Below are positions 46,644 to 57,030 of a DNA stretch of 64,000 nt, in pieces (position 1 is the stretch's first letter; each line of letters starts with the position of its first letter). This stretch comes from Porogramme epimiltina (lineage: Eukaryota > Basidiomycota > Agaricomycetes > Polyporales > Polyporaceae), in assembly GCA_900155495.1 (NCBI GenBank), contig FTLJ01000428.1:120377-184376 (forward strand), given 5' to 3'. The position numbers were made by a program, and so were the translations under genes. The notes under the pieces are model-generated. The model was not told where the DNA came from. It saw nothing but the letters and a program-made list of their open reading frames with translations, and ran no database searches.

Positions 46644-48187
46644 AACACCGCCAGGTCTAGCAGAACATTTGCTCAGCACGATCCTGCACAGTAGAGGTCA
46701 CAAAAGACTCACTGCTCGAAATAAGAAGTTCTCCGCATGCGCGCAGGGACGTTGTAAGACGAGAAGTGTGCCGACACCGCATTGCTGCACGAGCAAGCAG
46801 GGACCACGGTCAGCACGATCCATGCACGCCGTAAGGGATAAACGCACCTGTAGAATGCCGACGCGTCCGCCACCACCGGCTCCGCCTCCTCCACCCGCGC
46901 CGCCCGCGTCGGCCCCGGGGGCTTCGCGTACGCCGACTGCGGGTTGAACGACACGCGCGGGCCGTTGGCCTGCAGCGCGGGCGGGAGCTGGTACATCGTC
47001 GCGCGCGAGGGCGGCGCTGCCGCCGCCGCCGCCTCCGTCGTCGTATGCCGGTGGTACGGCTGCTGCCGCGGAACGGGCGGCGACGGCGCGGACGTGGACG
47101 CAGGCGCAGGGGGGAACGTCTGCGCGTGCGCGGGGTGCTGGGGCCGCGGCGCGTGTGCAGCGGGAAGGGGGTCGGGAACGGACGCGGCCGCCCTGGGGAT
47201 AGAAGGAAGCGGCTGCGGTGATCGCGGTTGCGGGCGGGGCGTGGGGGCGGCAGGCCGCTCCGAGGGCGCGGGCGACGCGCGCGCTTCAGGTGGAGGAGGA
47301 AGAGGGGCTGGGGGCGCGTACGGCTCGAGGGGCGGGGACGGGGACGGCGGGGGCAGCATGTCCGCGGGCGCGGCGTGCTGGCCCCCGTACGACATCACGA
47401 TCGTCTCGTACGGTGGGCCGTCGAGCGCGGGCCCGACGGGCGTGAACTCGGGCGGGGGCGTCCCGTCGCGCTCGGTGTGGTTGAACACAGTGAGCCCGCG
47501 TCGCAGTGGCTGGTGGTCGCTGCGCGAGGACGAGCTCCCCGCCTGCGACTCGAGCGGCGAGGGGGGCGGGCTACCGCCCCCGAGGCCCGCCTCCGCGTAC
47601 CAAGCCGGGCGCTCCTTCCGGGGCGGCGGGGGTCGCGCGTTCTTCTTCATGACCCTCAGCGGGCGTACTTGGGGAGTGGCGTGGGACGGTGGGGGCGAGC
47701 GCGAAGACGAAGATGAGGACGATGCTGAGGATGATGCGGCGTATGACTGCGATCCCGAGGAAGCCGACACCAGTGAGCCCGCATCTGGTGCATCCGCCGC
47801 CGCAACTGACAGCGCCCGTCCCTTGGCAGCGCTGCCCTTCTCTGGGGGGTATCCATAGTTCGTGCTCGAGTGCGGAAAGGCAGGCGGGGGCGCCGAGGAC
47901 GATGAGGAGCTCCCGTTCGACGTGCTGGGGTGTCGCGAGTGGGAGCGCGAGCGAGGGGACTGCCCGGCGCCAAGTGAGAAACTGTCCAGGCCGGCGCGCG
48001 CGGCCTCGAAGAGAGCCTCGTCCCAAACCTCAAAGCCCTCTTCGTCGACGCGACGCGGAGGAGGCTCCGCTGCGCTCTGCTCTAGGATGTGGGAGGTCTT
48101 TTGATCAAACTCGTGCTGAGAGATCTCGTAGGAGGGCGGGGGCGGAGACGGAGGGGCGTCAAAGCCGATGTCGTCGCGAGAGCTCAT
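46392..48187 (-). CDS. Proline/serine-rich polyglutamine protein
   Basis: Three exons run from ATG at 48187. The large first exon ends near 46850, a short second exon encodes AVSAHFSSYNVPARMRRTSY, and the last exon ends at 46392. Total about 575 residues. The N-terminus has an acidic/aromatic block, RRVDEEGFEVWDEALFEAAR. Most of the rest is low complexity (Pro, Ser, Ala). Conserved-looking islands are GLTVFNHTERDGTPPPEF, PPYETIVMSYGG and RVSFNPQSAYAKP. The last exon begins with ten glutamines encoded by pure CAG, then QPYQQPYQQQQYSQMG and a Tyr/Gly/Gln-rich tail. Composition suggests a disordered scaffold or condensate-prone protein. No known domain seen. Confidence 0.7.
46614..46643 (-). repeat. 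(CAG)10 trinucleotide repeat in coding sequence
   Basis: Ten uninterrupted CAG codons (CTG on the + strand) encode a polyglutamine tract at the start of the last exon of the proline-rich gene. Such pure repeats are prone to length variation between strains. Confidence 0.95.
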
Positions 48188-48778
48188 CGCAGGCGGTGCC
48201 TAGGCAGGATAAACGTCGGGAGGAGCGGATCGCAGGCAACGGCGAGAAAAAGGCTCCGGAGCAGGGCGAGGAATGTGGGGGGAAGAAGGGATGGGGGGGC
48301 GGGCCAAGGGCCCATTTGAGCGGCCTTGCGACTGACATCTCGCATCGCCTCAAGCGCCATAACGCATTAGATTAGTTGTTAGCATGGCGTTGACAGCTGT
48401 GCCACGGCCCAGCTGCGAGTCATCGACATCCTCTGATCCCCATGCCCCCCGCAATAAAATGGACTCGGTACGGACCCCCTCGGGTTCCTTTCAATCGGTG
48501 GCACTCTGAACGAGGCAGACAGGACTCGAACACGCGTGAGAGACGAGGGCGCGCGGAGGCGCAGTGGGTGTAATTCCCAATCGCAACCACCCGGCGTGTC
48601 CGGCATGTCGGAATGCTGATGCACTCATTGACGTTATCAACACACAGATCGACACTCCATCCGGAGGCTTAGCCTTTTCCACTGCCCTCGACAATCCCTC
48701 CCTCTTGCCCACTAATCATCACAGACGGCGTCTCTCCTCCCGAAGTGGCCTACTACAGGAAGGGTGGCCCCGGGAACC
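48188..48778. promoter_or_regulatory. Promoter of the polyQ gene and 3' flank of the mitochondrial kinase gene
   Basis: The 591 bp have no supported gene. A GACTCGAACAC string near 48530 resembles part of a tRNA T-arm on the minus strand, but no stem or A box fits. Confidence 0.4.
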
Positions 48779-50699
48779 CTAGACCTCGATGCCTTCGAGG
48801 TTGGTGCCCTACACAAGACATTTCAGCACGTTGCGGATAGCGTGAGCAAATTGTGTCCAGGACGCTCACCAGCTTCGGTAGCCGAACGAAGACGTCCGTG
48901 CCTAGCGGAGCCTCGCTCAGTACGCACCGCAAACCACGCCCCGGGAGCACTCACCATAACCATCGAGGCTGACTAACTCCAGAGAGCCGCCAAAGTACGT
49001 CGCGTATATGTTGCTCATGGGCAACCCGATTCCGATTCTGGGGGGCGGGTCGGCAGCAGCGTCTACAGGCACGTCCCCCGCCGAAGCAGGCTGCCAGCTG
49101 TCGACTTGCTCCGATACCGTTCCGGTCACACCGCGGGTGCTCTGGCTCGCGGTGCGCAGTGCGCCAAGGCGCGCGTCGGTGAGCCGCGTCGCGTTTCGTA
49201 TATGCGAAAATGAAAACAAGTCCGACGGCGACTTGATCCCCGGAGACAACAGCCCGCCGCCTGAGACCAAGGGTGAGCTATACGATCAATCATAGACTTA
49301 CTAGCAATTGTACGGACCCTGGTCAGATATTCGAATACACACATCGTGGTTGCTCGCAACGACCGTCGCGTGTATAGGTGGGAGAATACTTGATTGAGCA
49401 TGTCTTGTTCGAGTAGCCCGGAACGACTGGATTTGAGGTCAATAGACGATCTGCGCCTCATCTGATACGCTTGCTCACGTTCTTCAAGAGCTCGAAAATA
49501 ATATACCTATACAATCAACGATGAGGGCTCGTCTTGCGGAAACGAAGCGGGCACTCACTCCAAGTGTTCTCGGATATACGCGAACTTGACGTCTGAGTGG
49601 CCATCAATTATAACCTCCGACCACGGAGGCCTACTGATTGGATCGCTTCGTGTGTCCCCGTCCGCATTGTGCGGGCGTTGTTGGAGGTATCTCGTGCATT
49701 GTTCAATGCAGTCCTTGACCCTTAGCCCTGTAGAGATGATGCCAACGCTCTCCCGCGGGTGAGATGGTTGACTCTCGTCACGAATGAATTTTGTGAGTGC
49801 TATGTGGTGTTCTGCGAGCACCCGCCGGGATATTCTTGAGACGAGCATCCTGCGCATGAACGAATCCAAGCGTTCGGGAGGTAGGTGGGGTGATGACAAC
49901 GACATGCCTAGCGAAAGGCTTGGGATTACGGATTTGCTAAAGGGTGTGACGTCAGTCCTACTTCTGACCTTAGAGAACGAGGCATATGCGTACTGCTCCG
50001 CCAGCAGGTTGTGCGCAAATTCGCAAAATGCATCATTCTCTTCCATGGTTTTGATTTCAGGATAGCGGCGGAACCTGGTATGTGGGTTACGACGCTCCTC
50101 GCATCCTCAAAACAGAGTACGTACTTGTCAAAGGCGGTCCAATACAGCTGGATGACTTGCGTTTAGTCTCGTTCACGCAGCATACAACTTGAATCAAGCC
50201 TATCTACCTCGTACACTTTCGCAACCCCTTCCTGCGTTACGACTACGTAAGGAAGAGCTTGCATATCCCGCAGACGATGTGCTATACGGATGGGGAGCTC
50301 TGTCCGGACGTAGTTCGCGCTCTAGTACGTGGATGTAGGCATAAGTGTGTGTTGCGAGTTATAAGAAACGCACCTTGATCAGACGTTCTTCATTCATCGA
50401 CTTGCCGAAGAACACCTACACTTTCGTCCGTCCTGATTTTGCATAGGCATAGAAACCTGACTACATACCAGTTGCCGCAACGTCAGCCTCGTCGCGGGTC
50501 TCGAGGCATAGGCCTCCAGATGCCTGTTCTGGTAGAAGTGGACGGCCGAAGATACGCTGCGCATGCTGCCAGGCCGGCTTCCGGGGAGGGACGTGGACTG
50601 AGTCCAGACGGGTGTCATGGCACTACTTGTCCCTGGCTGAAAGGCGCACGCTCTTCCAGCGAGCAGGACGGGCCGGGACGAAAGCCTGTGCCATGACAT
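48779..50699 (-). CDS. Mitochondrial 2-oxoacid dehydrogenase kinase (PDK/BCKDK family)
   Basis: The start at 50699 gives MSWHRLSSRPVLLAGRACAF, an Arg-rich presequence without acids. The exons then encode HFYQNRHLEAYASRPATRLT, VFFGKSMNEERLIK, LPIRIAHRLRDMQALPYVVV and LYWTAFDKF. Next come RMLVSRISRRVLAEHHIALT (the allosteric-domain histidine region) and the GHKL ATP-binding domain: YIIFELLKNSFRATRTRH (N box), RISDQGGGLLSP (G1), RIGIGLPMSNIYATYFGGS (G2) and GYGTDVFVRLPKLGTNLEGI at the C-terminus; stop at 48779. The protein phosphorylates E1 alpha of pyruvate or branched-chain dehydrogenase and so lowers flux. Fungi have two such kinases (Pkp1/Pkp2), and which one this is cannot be decided here. 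Its target pathway includes PDB1, 43 kb away in the same window. Confidence 0.93.
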
Positions 50700-51214
50700 G
50701 TCCCAGAAGGAGAGGAAAGGAAAAGAGGTCAGGGAGACGAAAATGGAGGATCGACAGAAGGAGTCATGGGCCGTGCTGCTCACATCCGCGCGGTCTTTCG
50801 GGTACCAGTTCTGGCACTCATGGAGCGTGACTGTGACGATGACGCGACTCGTCACTCTCTGACATCTGGCATCTGACACGTACGGAGACGCGTCTGTGGC
50901 TGAAGCTTCTTGGCCCTTGGTCGTGCACATCCACATCCCACCGAGTGAAGTTGATCCCCGCACAAACCCCACGCGTCCCGCATGCCTCTTACGCCAAATA
51001 GAGTCGCTCGTGATGGAACCATGCCCTCGGAAAGAATCATGCTAGCGGCTGGTTCGACGTATCAAGCTTTTGTTTGATAACAAGCTCCAATAAATTTCCG
51101 ATTCGAGCTCATCGAACTCAGCCGGGGAACATAATCGACAACCACTTCGCATATGTACAAATTCAGGCAACGGTGAATCCAACAAATTCTTCCTTCCGCA
51201 CCCTATTGACAGGC

Positions 51215-51710
51215 CTAGGCGGCCCCAACAGTGACGACTTCCTCGACCTTGTCCTTAGCACGACGCTTGGCGCGCTCGCGGTCAACGAGCTTGGACTGTA
51301 TATGTTGAAGGAAGGTCAGTCGTCGGTCCGCCGTTGGGAAGTGCACAGTACGTACGCTCTTGGTCTTGACCCTGCGGTCGATGAAGGTAACAGCGAAGCC
51401 AGTCTTGATCTTCTTAGCCTTCTCATGCTGGCCGTTCTCGGCGGAGCGCTTCTTGTACCTCTTGACAGTCTGCGAGGAGTGCGGCAACGCGCTGAGCATA
51501 ATGGTCATGGCTGCGAGCGACGGTAATGGCATACCTTGGAAGACTCCAGGGCGACAACGAGCTCGCGCGAGAGCTCAGTCTTAGAAAACGCTTTCGTCAC
51601 CTACAGGAGTGGACGGGACATAATCAGAGATGGGATGCACGTAGTCGAGGAGGCACGCCTACCTGCTCGTAGGCGGTGGCCTCGTCAGACTCGTGGTGGA
51701 AGAAACTCAT
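51215..51710 (-). CDS. Diverged CipC-like (DUF3759) protein, copy 1
   Basis: Four exons give 102 residues. The start MSFFHHESDEATAYEQ is almost identical to copy 2, but the core has changed: VALESSKTVKRYKKRSAENG, then AKKIKTGFAVTFIDRRVKTK in place of the family pattern AKEIMAGFAGAFIDRMVETK. Two or three residues are lost before AKK, and the end is VVTVGAA, not VVTVDSY. The reading frame and all splice sites remain intact, so it may still be expressed, but many conserved alanines and acids are replaced by Lys, Arg and Val. CipC proteins are small cytosolic proteins of unknown function induced by stress or antibiotics. Loss of its promoter core (see the NN gap) suggests decay or an assembly gap. 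Confidence 0.75.
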
Positions 51711-51800
51711 GTCGTGAAAGTGGTGTGGTAGAGGTAGAAAGAGAGTGAGAGACGAAAGGTGAATCCAAGACTGGAGAATCGATGGGCGTGCGGGACGAGC

Positions 51801-51802
51801 NN
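51801..51802. other. Assembly gap (NN)
   Basis: Two undetermined bases interrupt copy 1 of the duplicated unit. Compared with copy 2, the flanks GGGACGAGC and CTGTGGAGG are separated there by 69 bp (55417-55485), which include a TATA-like element. The gap may hide missing sequence, not just two bases. Confidence 0.95.
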
Positions 51803-52228
51803 CTGTGGAGGAGGCCTCTGCGGGGGGCGCGGCGCCACCCTCGATCGTCACATCGAGTGGCTGGATGGGGCAGGTCATGGCAGATCGTGCGCACGCGCGT
51901 CTGCACCTTTATGGTCGCCCATCCTTCTATCGCCTTCGGTGACTTCTGCCATAATGCAAGCCGGCTCTTTCCGACGCCCTTGTCTCATCGGTGCCCGGCC
52001 CAGAGATAATAGCCCGGACGAGTTCGAGAGACCTGCATCTCATATTCTCAGTTCAGCGCCTCGGCACTAGGGTGGAGTGAGAAACTTGTTGGATTAGTAA
52101 CTCATAGTTAATAACTACCGGGGCCTTGGCGGGGTTGTTCACAGAGGTATATAACAGTTGTTAACCCGCCGCTAATGCTTCGAGACCTTCTAGTTGGCGT
52201 CTATTCGTTAATAACCCCCCACAATTGC

Positions 52229-52537
52229 ATCTAAGGTAGTAAGGTAGGGGACGTTCAAAACCCATCAACCCCACTTGAAGGACGAATTCGAAGAGGTGCC
52301 GCATGTGCCCCAGGCTCGTGCCACGGTCACCGCCATTCACGTCGGCGGCCTGGTCGCGCCCGGCCGTGCTGATCTCAATGGTGAAGAGGGTGTGCGGACG
52401 TGAGCACATCGTGTCTTCGAAGAGCCCGGTAGTGTGGCCTAGTAGTAGGGTACCCAGCGCGGACAATTGCAAGAACGTGTTCGTCTCGTAGTAAGTAAGG
52501 TAGGGCCCGGGGACGTTCAAAACCCACCAACCCCACG
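52229..52537. repeat. Pair of direct repeats flanking about 210 bp
   Basis: The string GTAGTAAGGTAGGG...GACGTTCAAAACCCA(T/C)CAACCCCAC occurs at about 52233-52274 and again, with a small insertion, at about 52489-52537. Just upstream (52120-52220) lie AT-rich TTAATAAC and TTGTTAACCCGCC motifs. The arrangement could be a remnant of a small non-autonomous element or a local duplication. No coding capacity. Confidence 0.65.
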
Positions 52538-52989
52538 TGATCAAGCGTGACAGTCCAAATCGGGAGACGCATGGGCGCTACCTCCCGTATATCGTACATA
52601 TTTGCGCCTTTGTACTCTATTCTGGACACAGATGAGAAAAGTGTTCCCATAAGATTGTTTGAATCCATGTCGTGAATTTGGATATCACCTTTGTTTTAGC
52701 TGGCGTCGACGCTTGGGCGCTTCTGACTTGTCTTCCGCACGTCTCCTTCTGTTCATCACCTCCGTCAGCCACCCGCCTTGCCGCCGTTAGGCATCTGCTG
52801 CCCCCTATCCTGCTTTCTCAATCTTCTCGGCACGCCTTTGACCCACTTGTGCGTCCTGCCTCCACCCTCAAATCCCGCTCGCGATGAAGGTCAAGAAGGA
52901 CGGGGCGACACGGTCGGGTAGGGAGGTTTTGGCAGGGGGCACGGTGACGTGGATGGATGCGTGACTATGCGGATCCGGGTGAGTGCTAC

Positions 52990-53760
52990 ATTCACCACGC
53001 GAATGCCATACAACATGTCGGAAGACTTGGATGGCGGCGTCCGACCTGGAGCCCGACGTTAAGGCCAAGAAGCGTGTATTGCGAAAAGGTCAGTCTTTAC
53101 AAGACTATTCTATCTTTCCCAGCTGACCATAAAGTCAGTCCTCGAACATATTCCGAACGCACGCCTATGGAAGGAGACCGTCAACCTCGAATCGTCCGCA
53201 TCAGACGTTCGCATCCACGTCTCGCGCGTTGTCGAAGCCATCCCACAGTCCGTAGAGCTCTGGCTCGCGCTCACACGCCTCGAGACCCCCCACAAAGCCC
53301 AGGCCGTACTGAACAAGGCGCGCAAGGCAATCCCGATGAGCCACGAGATCGAGATCGCCGCGGGGCGGCTGCTTGCGCAGGAGGCGTACACGACGGAGAG
53401 GCCCGTGGAGCAGCGTGACAAGGAGCTCGCCGACGTCAACAAGACGATCGGGGTGAGCGTGTGCGAGCTGCAGCGGCACCAGGTGCTGCTCATGCGCGAG
53501 CCGTAGCTCAAGGAGGTGGAGCAGTGCTAGAATGACGGCGCGCAGAGGACGTCCCAGGCGATCATCAAGGCGAGCGTCGCGATGGTCATCGAGGAGGAGG
53601 ACCAGCTCGACACGTGGACCGGCGAGGCTGAGGCTGCCGTGGCCAAGGGCAACATCGGCGTCGCGCGTGCGATCCTGGCGTACTCGCTCAGGGTGTTCCC
53701 CGACGAGAAGGGTCTGTGGCGGAAGGCGGCGGCATGGATGGAAGTTTTGTGGGAATGCGA
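52990..53760 (+). pseudogene. Broken fragment of PRP6 (U5 snRNP HAT-repeat splicing factor)
   Basis: The segment reads as middle HAT repeats of Prp6: ANAIQHVG, then WMAASDLEPDVKAKKRVLRK, an intron-like break (GTCAGT ... AAAG), VLEHIPNARLWKETVNLESS, ELWLALTRLETPHKAQAVLN, KARKAIPMSHEIEIAAGRLL, and finally AIIKASVAMVIEEEDQLDTW and YSLRVFPDEKGLWRKAA. It is broken by at least one frameshift or small deletion near 53025 and by two in-frame TAG stops, at about 53503 (at the position of a family Trp) and 53528 (at a family Glu). Both ends of the gene are missing. A retained intron argues for a duplicated genomic fragment and not a retrocopy. The working PRP6 gene must lie elsewhere. Confidence 0.85.
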
Positions 53761-53911
53761 CCTCCCTCCCTATAGTCTATCAAGCTTGTGCGTAGCTAGC
53801 AGGGAACATCGTCTGGCAGGTTGTAGTTGTGTGGGGTGGGCGCCCAGTTATAGTAGTCCACGTCGTGGAAGTGCACGCTCAATAATGGAATAGTTCTTTT
53901 GAGCTGAGATA

Positions 53912-53964
53912 CGCTTAGTGTGCTTAAACGTGCTTAGTGTGCTTAGTGTGCTTACTGCACTTGG
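53912..53964. repeat. Short tandem repeat, TGCTTAGTG units
   Basis: Several imperfect copies of GTGCTTA(G/A)(T/A) follow one another between the PRP6 fragment and copy 2 of the CipC unit. The unit is about 9 bp and the array about 50 bp. Confidence 0.7.
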
Positions 53965-54824
53965 CCTGCTTAATCTGTGAAATAAGCGATTTAAGCGGCC
54001 AAGCAAATCCGGAAAGTACTGATGTGCCCGTGCGCTGTGCGCCACCGCAACCTCTTTACAGCAAGCATGGGCTCTTTCGATGTGGACATGCATGGTGAGG
54101 CCGTGCGTGAACCATACTCCTTCCCACGACCTTCAGGCTTCGAAGCGGAGGAGACGAAGGCGCGAGGCCCACGGGTGCGTTCGAGAAGTGCGGTGGAGGC
54201 TGGAGCGCGCGCGCACGCGGCTCCTTGTGCCGCGCTGGGGACGACTGGGTCGCCTGATTGCTTGGGCTCCCCGCTCAGGCTCGATGTATAGATTACTACG
54301 AACAAAATACTGTCCTCACTTATTTCCTTGAAGCCTTCCCACAAATCCACACTCCCTACGCAACATCTGAGCCCTGCCCACACCGATCCCAGCGGCGCCA
54401 CTTCGTCCTAAGTGTGCTCCACATCCACGTCCCTCCTAGCGCCGCCCAATACAGCAAATGCATGGTCATTTTTCGTATATGTGTTCCTTCTCTCGAACTC
54501 ATGATGTTTCGAGCTGATCCCCGCACAAGCCTCACCCGCATGTCTCTTACGCAAAACAGAGCCGCTCGTGATGGAACCATGTCCTCTGAAGGAATCATGC
54601 CCCTTTTTCGAGCGGGCGGCTGGTCATCCATATCAAGCTTTTGCTCAATAATAAGCTCCTAGGAATGTCCGATTTGAGCTCATCGATCTCAGCCGAGGGA
54701 GCATGATCGACGGCCACTTCGCATAGTTACATGGTCAGTCAACCGTATATTCAACAAATTCTTTACAATTTAATTGTACATCCCGCATTTCGACATCTAT
54801 TGCATCTGCACCCTATTGACGGGC

Positions 54825-55326
54825 TTAGTAGCTGTCAACAGTGACGACTTCCTCGACCTTGTCCTTAGCATGACGCTTGGCGCGCTCACGGTCAACGAAG
54901 TCGAGCTATATATATAGGAGTGTCAGCTATCGGTCCGCTATTGGGATATGCACCCTACGTACGCCCTTAGTCTCAACCATGCGGTCGATGAAGGCACCGG
55001 CGAAGCCAGCCATGATCTCCTTCGCCTTCGCGTGTGAGTCGGGCTTGCCGTTCTCGGCACAGTGCTTCTCGTACGCCTTGGCGGCCTGGAAGGAGAGGGG
55101 TAAGGGGCTGAGCATAATGGTCACAGCTGTGAGCGACGGCGACAGCATACCTCGTAAGAAGCAGCAGCAGCAATGAGCTCGTGCGAGAGCTCAGCCTTGT
55201 GGGGGGCGTTGGTGACCTAGATGGGTGGGCGGGACATAATCAGAGATGGGATGCACGTAGTTGAGGAGGCACGCCTACCTGCTCGTAGGCGGTGGCCTCG
55301 TCAGACTCGTGGTGGAAGAAACCCAT
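54825..55326 (-). CDS. CipC-like (DUF3759) small stress protein, intact copy
   Basis: Four exons encode 105 residues: MGFFHHESDEATAYEQ; VTNAPHKAELSHELIAAAAS with YE; an exon opening AAKAYEKHCAENGKPDSHAK and ending FIDRMVETKG; and LDFVDRERAKRHAKDKVEEV with VTVDSY. The order and residues match the CipC family, first described as a concanamycin-induced protein in Aspergillus and often abundant under stress. The biochemical function is unknown. A TATA-like box lies about 92 bp before the start on this strand. The signal-free, helical, Ala/Lys-rich composition fits a cytosolic protein. Confidence 0.9.
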
Positions 55327-55417
55327 GTCGTGAAAGTGGTGTGGTAGAGGTAGAAAGAGAGTGAGAGATGAGAGGTGAATCCAAGACTGGAGAATCGATG
55401 GGCGTGCGGGACGAGCT

Positions 55418-55425
55418 TAAATACT
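55418..55425 (-). promoter_or_regulatory. TATA-like element of the intact CipC gene
   Basis: Read on the minus strand the sequence is TATTTAAG, about 92 bp upstream of the ATG at 55326, a usual fungal distance. The same region is absent from copy 1. Confidence 0.55.
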
Positions 55426-55800
55426 GGACGAATGGGGGCTGATGTCAGTGAGTGCTAAAAATAGAGCTTCACTAAGGGGACCTTGCTGTGGAGGAGGCCT
55501 CTGCGGGGGGCGCGGCGCCACCCTCGATCATCACATGGAGTGGCTGGATGGGGCAGGTCATGGCAGTTCCTGCGGGCCGGGGGGCGCTCCTCGCCGACGC
55601 ACGCGCGTCCGCTGCGCTGCCCCACCAAGAAGACATCCCCTTCCGTCACCGGCGGTGGCTTCTGCACTGCAAACCGGCCCTTTGCTACGCCCTCGTCTGA
55701 TCGTTGCCCTGCCCAGAGATAATGGCCTGGACGAGACCGAGATGTTAGCAAAACGCCGTCAGCCTGCATCTCATCTTCTCAGTCCAGCGCCTCGGCACAA

Positions 55801-56659
55801 ATCCAGCGGGACCATGTCCTACTTGGAGCACTCACAAAAGGGCGGTGCCTTCGGAGTTATAATCAAACGGGACTGGGAGGGTACAGTGCTCTCCCAGCCA
55901 TAGTCGTACCCTCGGCAGCCCCGGCACCTGCGCCCCAGTCTCGCAAATGCACCCCCGCGTCCCCTTCAAGCACGTAACCGGATCCGTCCCCTTCCACCGC
56001 CCCAGAAACGGTGTCTCCACCTGTCTCTCCATGGCCTCCTCCTAATAGCCTTTGGCTACTTGATCAACAGGCCGCACAAGCTTCGCCCCTCCCGCAGCTC
56101 GGCCTCCTTCCTTGCCATCTTGTGGTATGTCTTTCACAATGATTGAGCTCAACCACCCCCGCCAATGGCGGCTAGCCCGGCTGATGGTCCACTCGGTACG
56201 TCACTCATTAAAGCCATCAACGAGGTATGCTCACTGGATACCGCAGCCTCGGAAATGATGGTATGCTAGTCCCCATACGGATGTTACTCAGTCAACCTAT
56301 ACGCTCATATTGGAGCAAGGACCTCAATTATATAATTGCAAGCTGTATGCTGTACATTGTATTCCCGTATCGACACCTTTTCCGCGGCAGATTCCTACTG
56401 CGACCGATGGGGTCACTGAGAAACTTCACATTTGGCTTTGTCGTAGTGAGGCCAGAAATAGGCAAGTCTGTTCATAGGCGCTTGCTTAGATATCTATGTT
56501 GTCTTTCATCAACATTGACGTACTGTACTGCCCATGCTCTTCTCGTTCAGCCCATAGCATGGGTCTGGGAGGTCTGCGTGTTGCGCTGCCGAGGGCATTT
56601 AACCCACTGCTAAACGCGTGTACGAGGCCACATCCACGAGTAGAATCAGATGCCACTGC
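55801..56659. other. Gene-poor accessory DNA
   Basis: No gene could be supported. 56220-56560 is relatively AT-rich. Short open frames lack splice sites or protein-like patterns. It borders a FunK1 relic and the CipC duplication. Confidence 0.4.
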
Positions 56660-57030
56660 CGCTACAGAGTGAAGAGCAATGTCACCAGAGGCTACGGAGT
56701 ATTTCAAACGGTCGGCAACCCCATCTCAGACGAGAGCACGTATAAGGTGGTGTCTCGGGCGAACCGTGTGTGGTTAGTGCGAAAGGTGATTTCGGACGAC
56801 GGGAAGACTCCGGTCCTAAGCGAGGAGACTCGTATCCTCAAGGATGCATGGCTTTACGCAGATGCCCATTTGGAGAAGGATATCCAGGACGACATATTCG
56901 AACGGATCTCCAAGAACCTAGGGAAAGCTGCCGCAGAAGAAGCTCTCCAGTATCTCCTCACCATTGGCATCGTCAGCTCCGGCGAAGGCAAGGACGATAT
57001 CACATATGCAAAACGAGACTGCCGCCTCTC
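56660..57030 (+). pseudogene. Fragment of a FunK1-type fungal protein kinase
   Basis: An open stretch encodes STYKVVSRANRVWLVRKVIS, then EETRILKDAWLYADAHLEKD, IQDDIFERISKNLG and EEALQYLLTIGIVSSGEG. This matches my memory of the N-terminal lobe of FunK1 kinases, a family expanded in multicellular basidiomycetes: a basic VWLVRKV strand, then R.LKD.W...AR.EK.IQ..IF. The catalytic loop (HRD) and later kinase motifs are not found downstream, and the frame stops at about 57082. It is a truncated relic, or a gene whose remaining exons have decayed beyond recognition. Confidence 0.65.

Larger units (their letters stand above)
50925..52070. repeat. Duplicated unit, copy 1 (carries the diverged CipC gene)
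   Basis: Sequence on both sides of the CipC gene at 51215-51710 matches that around the intact CipC gene at 54825-55326. Shared blocks include GATCCCCGCACAA (near 50953 and 54516), CGCTCGTGATGGAACCATG, TCAAGCTTTTG, and on the other side AAAGTGGTGTGGTAGAGG through GGCGTGCGGGACGAGC, then CTGTGGAGGAGGCCTCTGCG and ATCTCATNTTCTCAG. Identity is high in the promoter region and lower elsewhere, with several deletions in copy 1. Confidence 0.85.
54415..55800. repeat. Duplicated unit, copy 2 (carries the intact CipC gene)
   Basis: This is the counterpart of 50925-52070. It retains stretches that copy 1 lacks, including about 60 bp near 54440-54510, about 50 bp near 54760-54810 (TTTAATTGTACATCCCGCAT and neighbours) and the 69-bp promoter segment at 55417-55485. 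It is therefore more likely to be the parental copy. Confidence 0.85.

Noticed and set aside
46944..47858. 304-codon + strand frame rich in Gly and Ala
   Set aside because: It is antisense to the proline-rich polyQ gene; the glycine richness is the complement of proline codons.
48500..48580. GACTCGAACAC resembling a reversed tRNA T-arm
   Set aside because: T-stem arms are not complementary and no A box or acceptor stem lies at the right distance.
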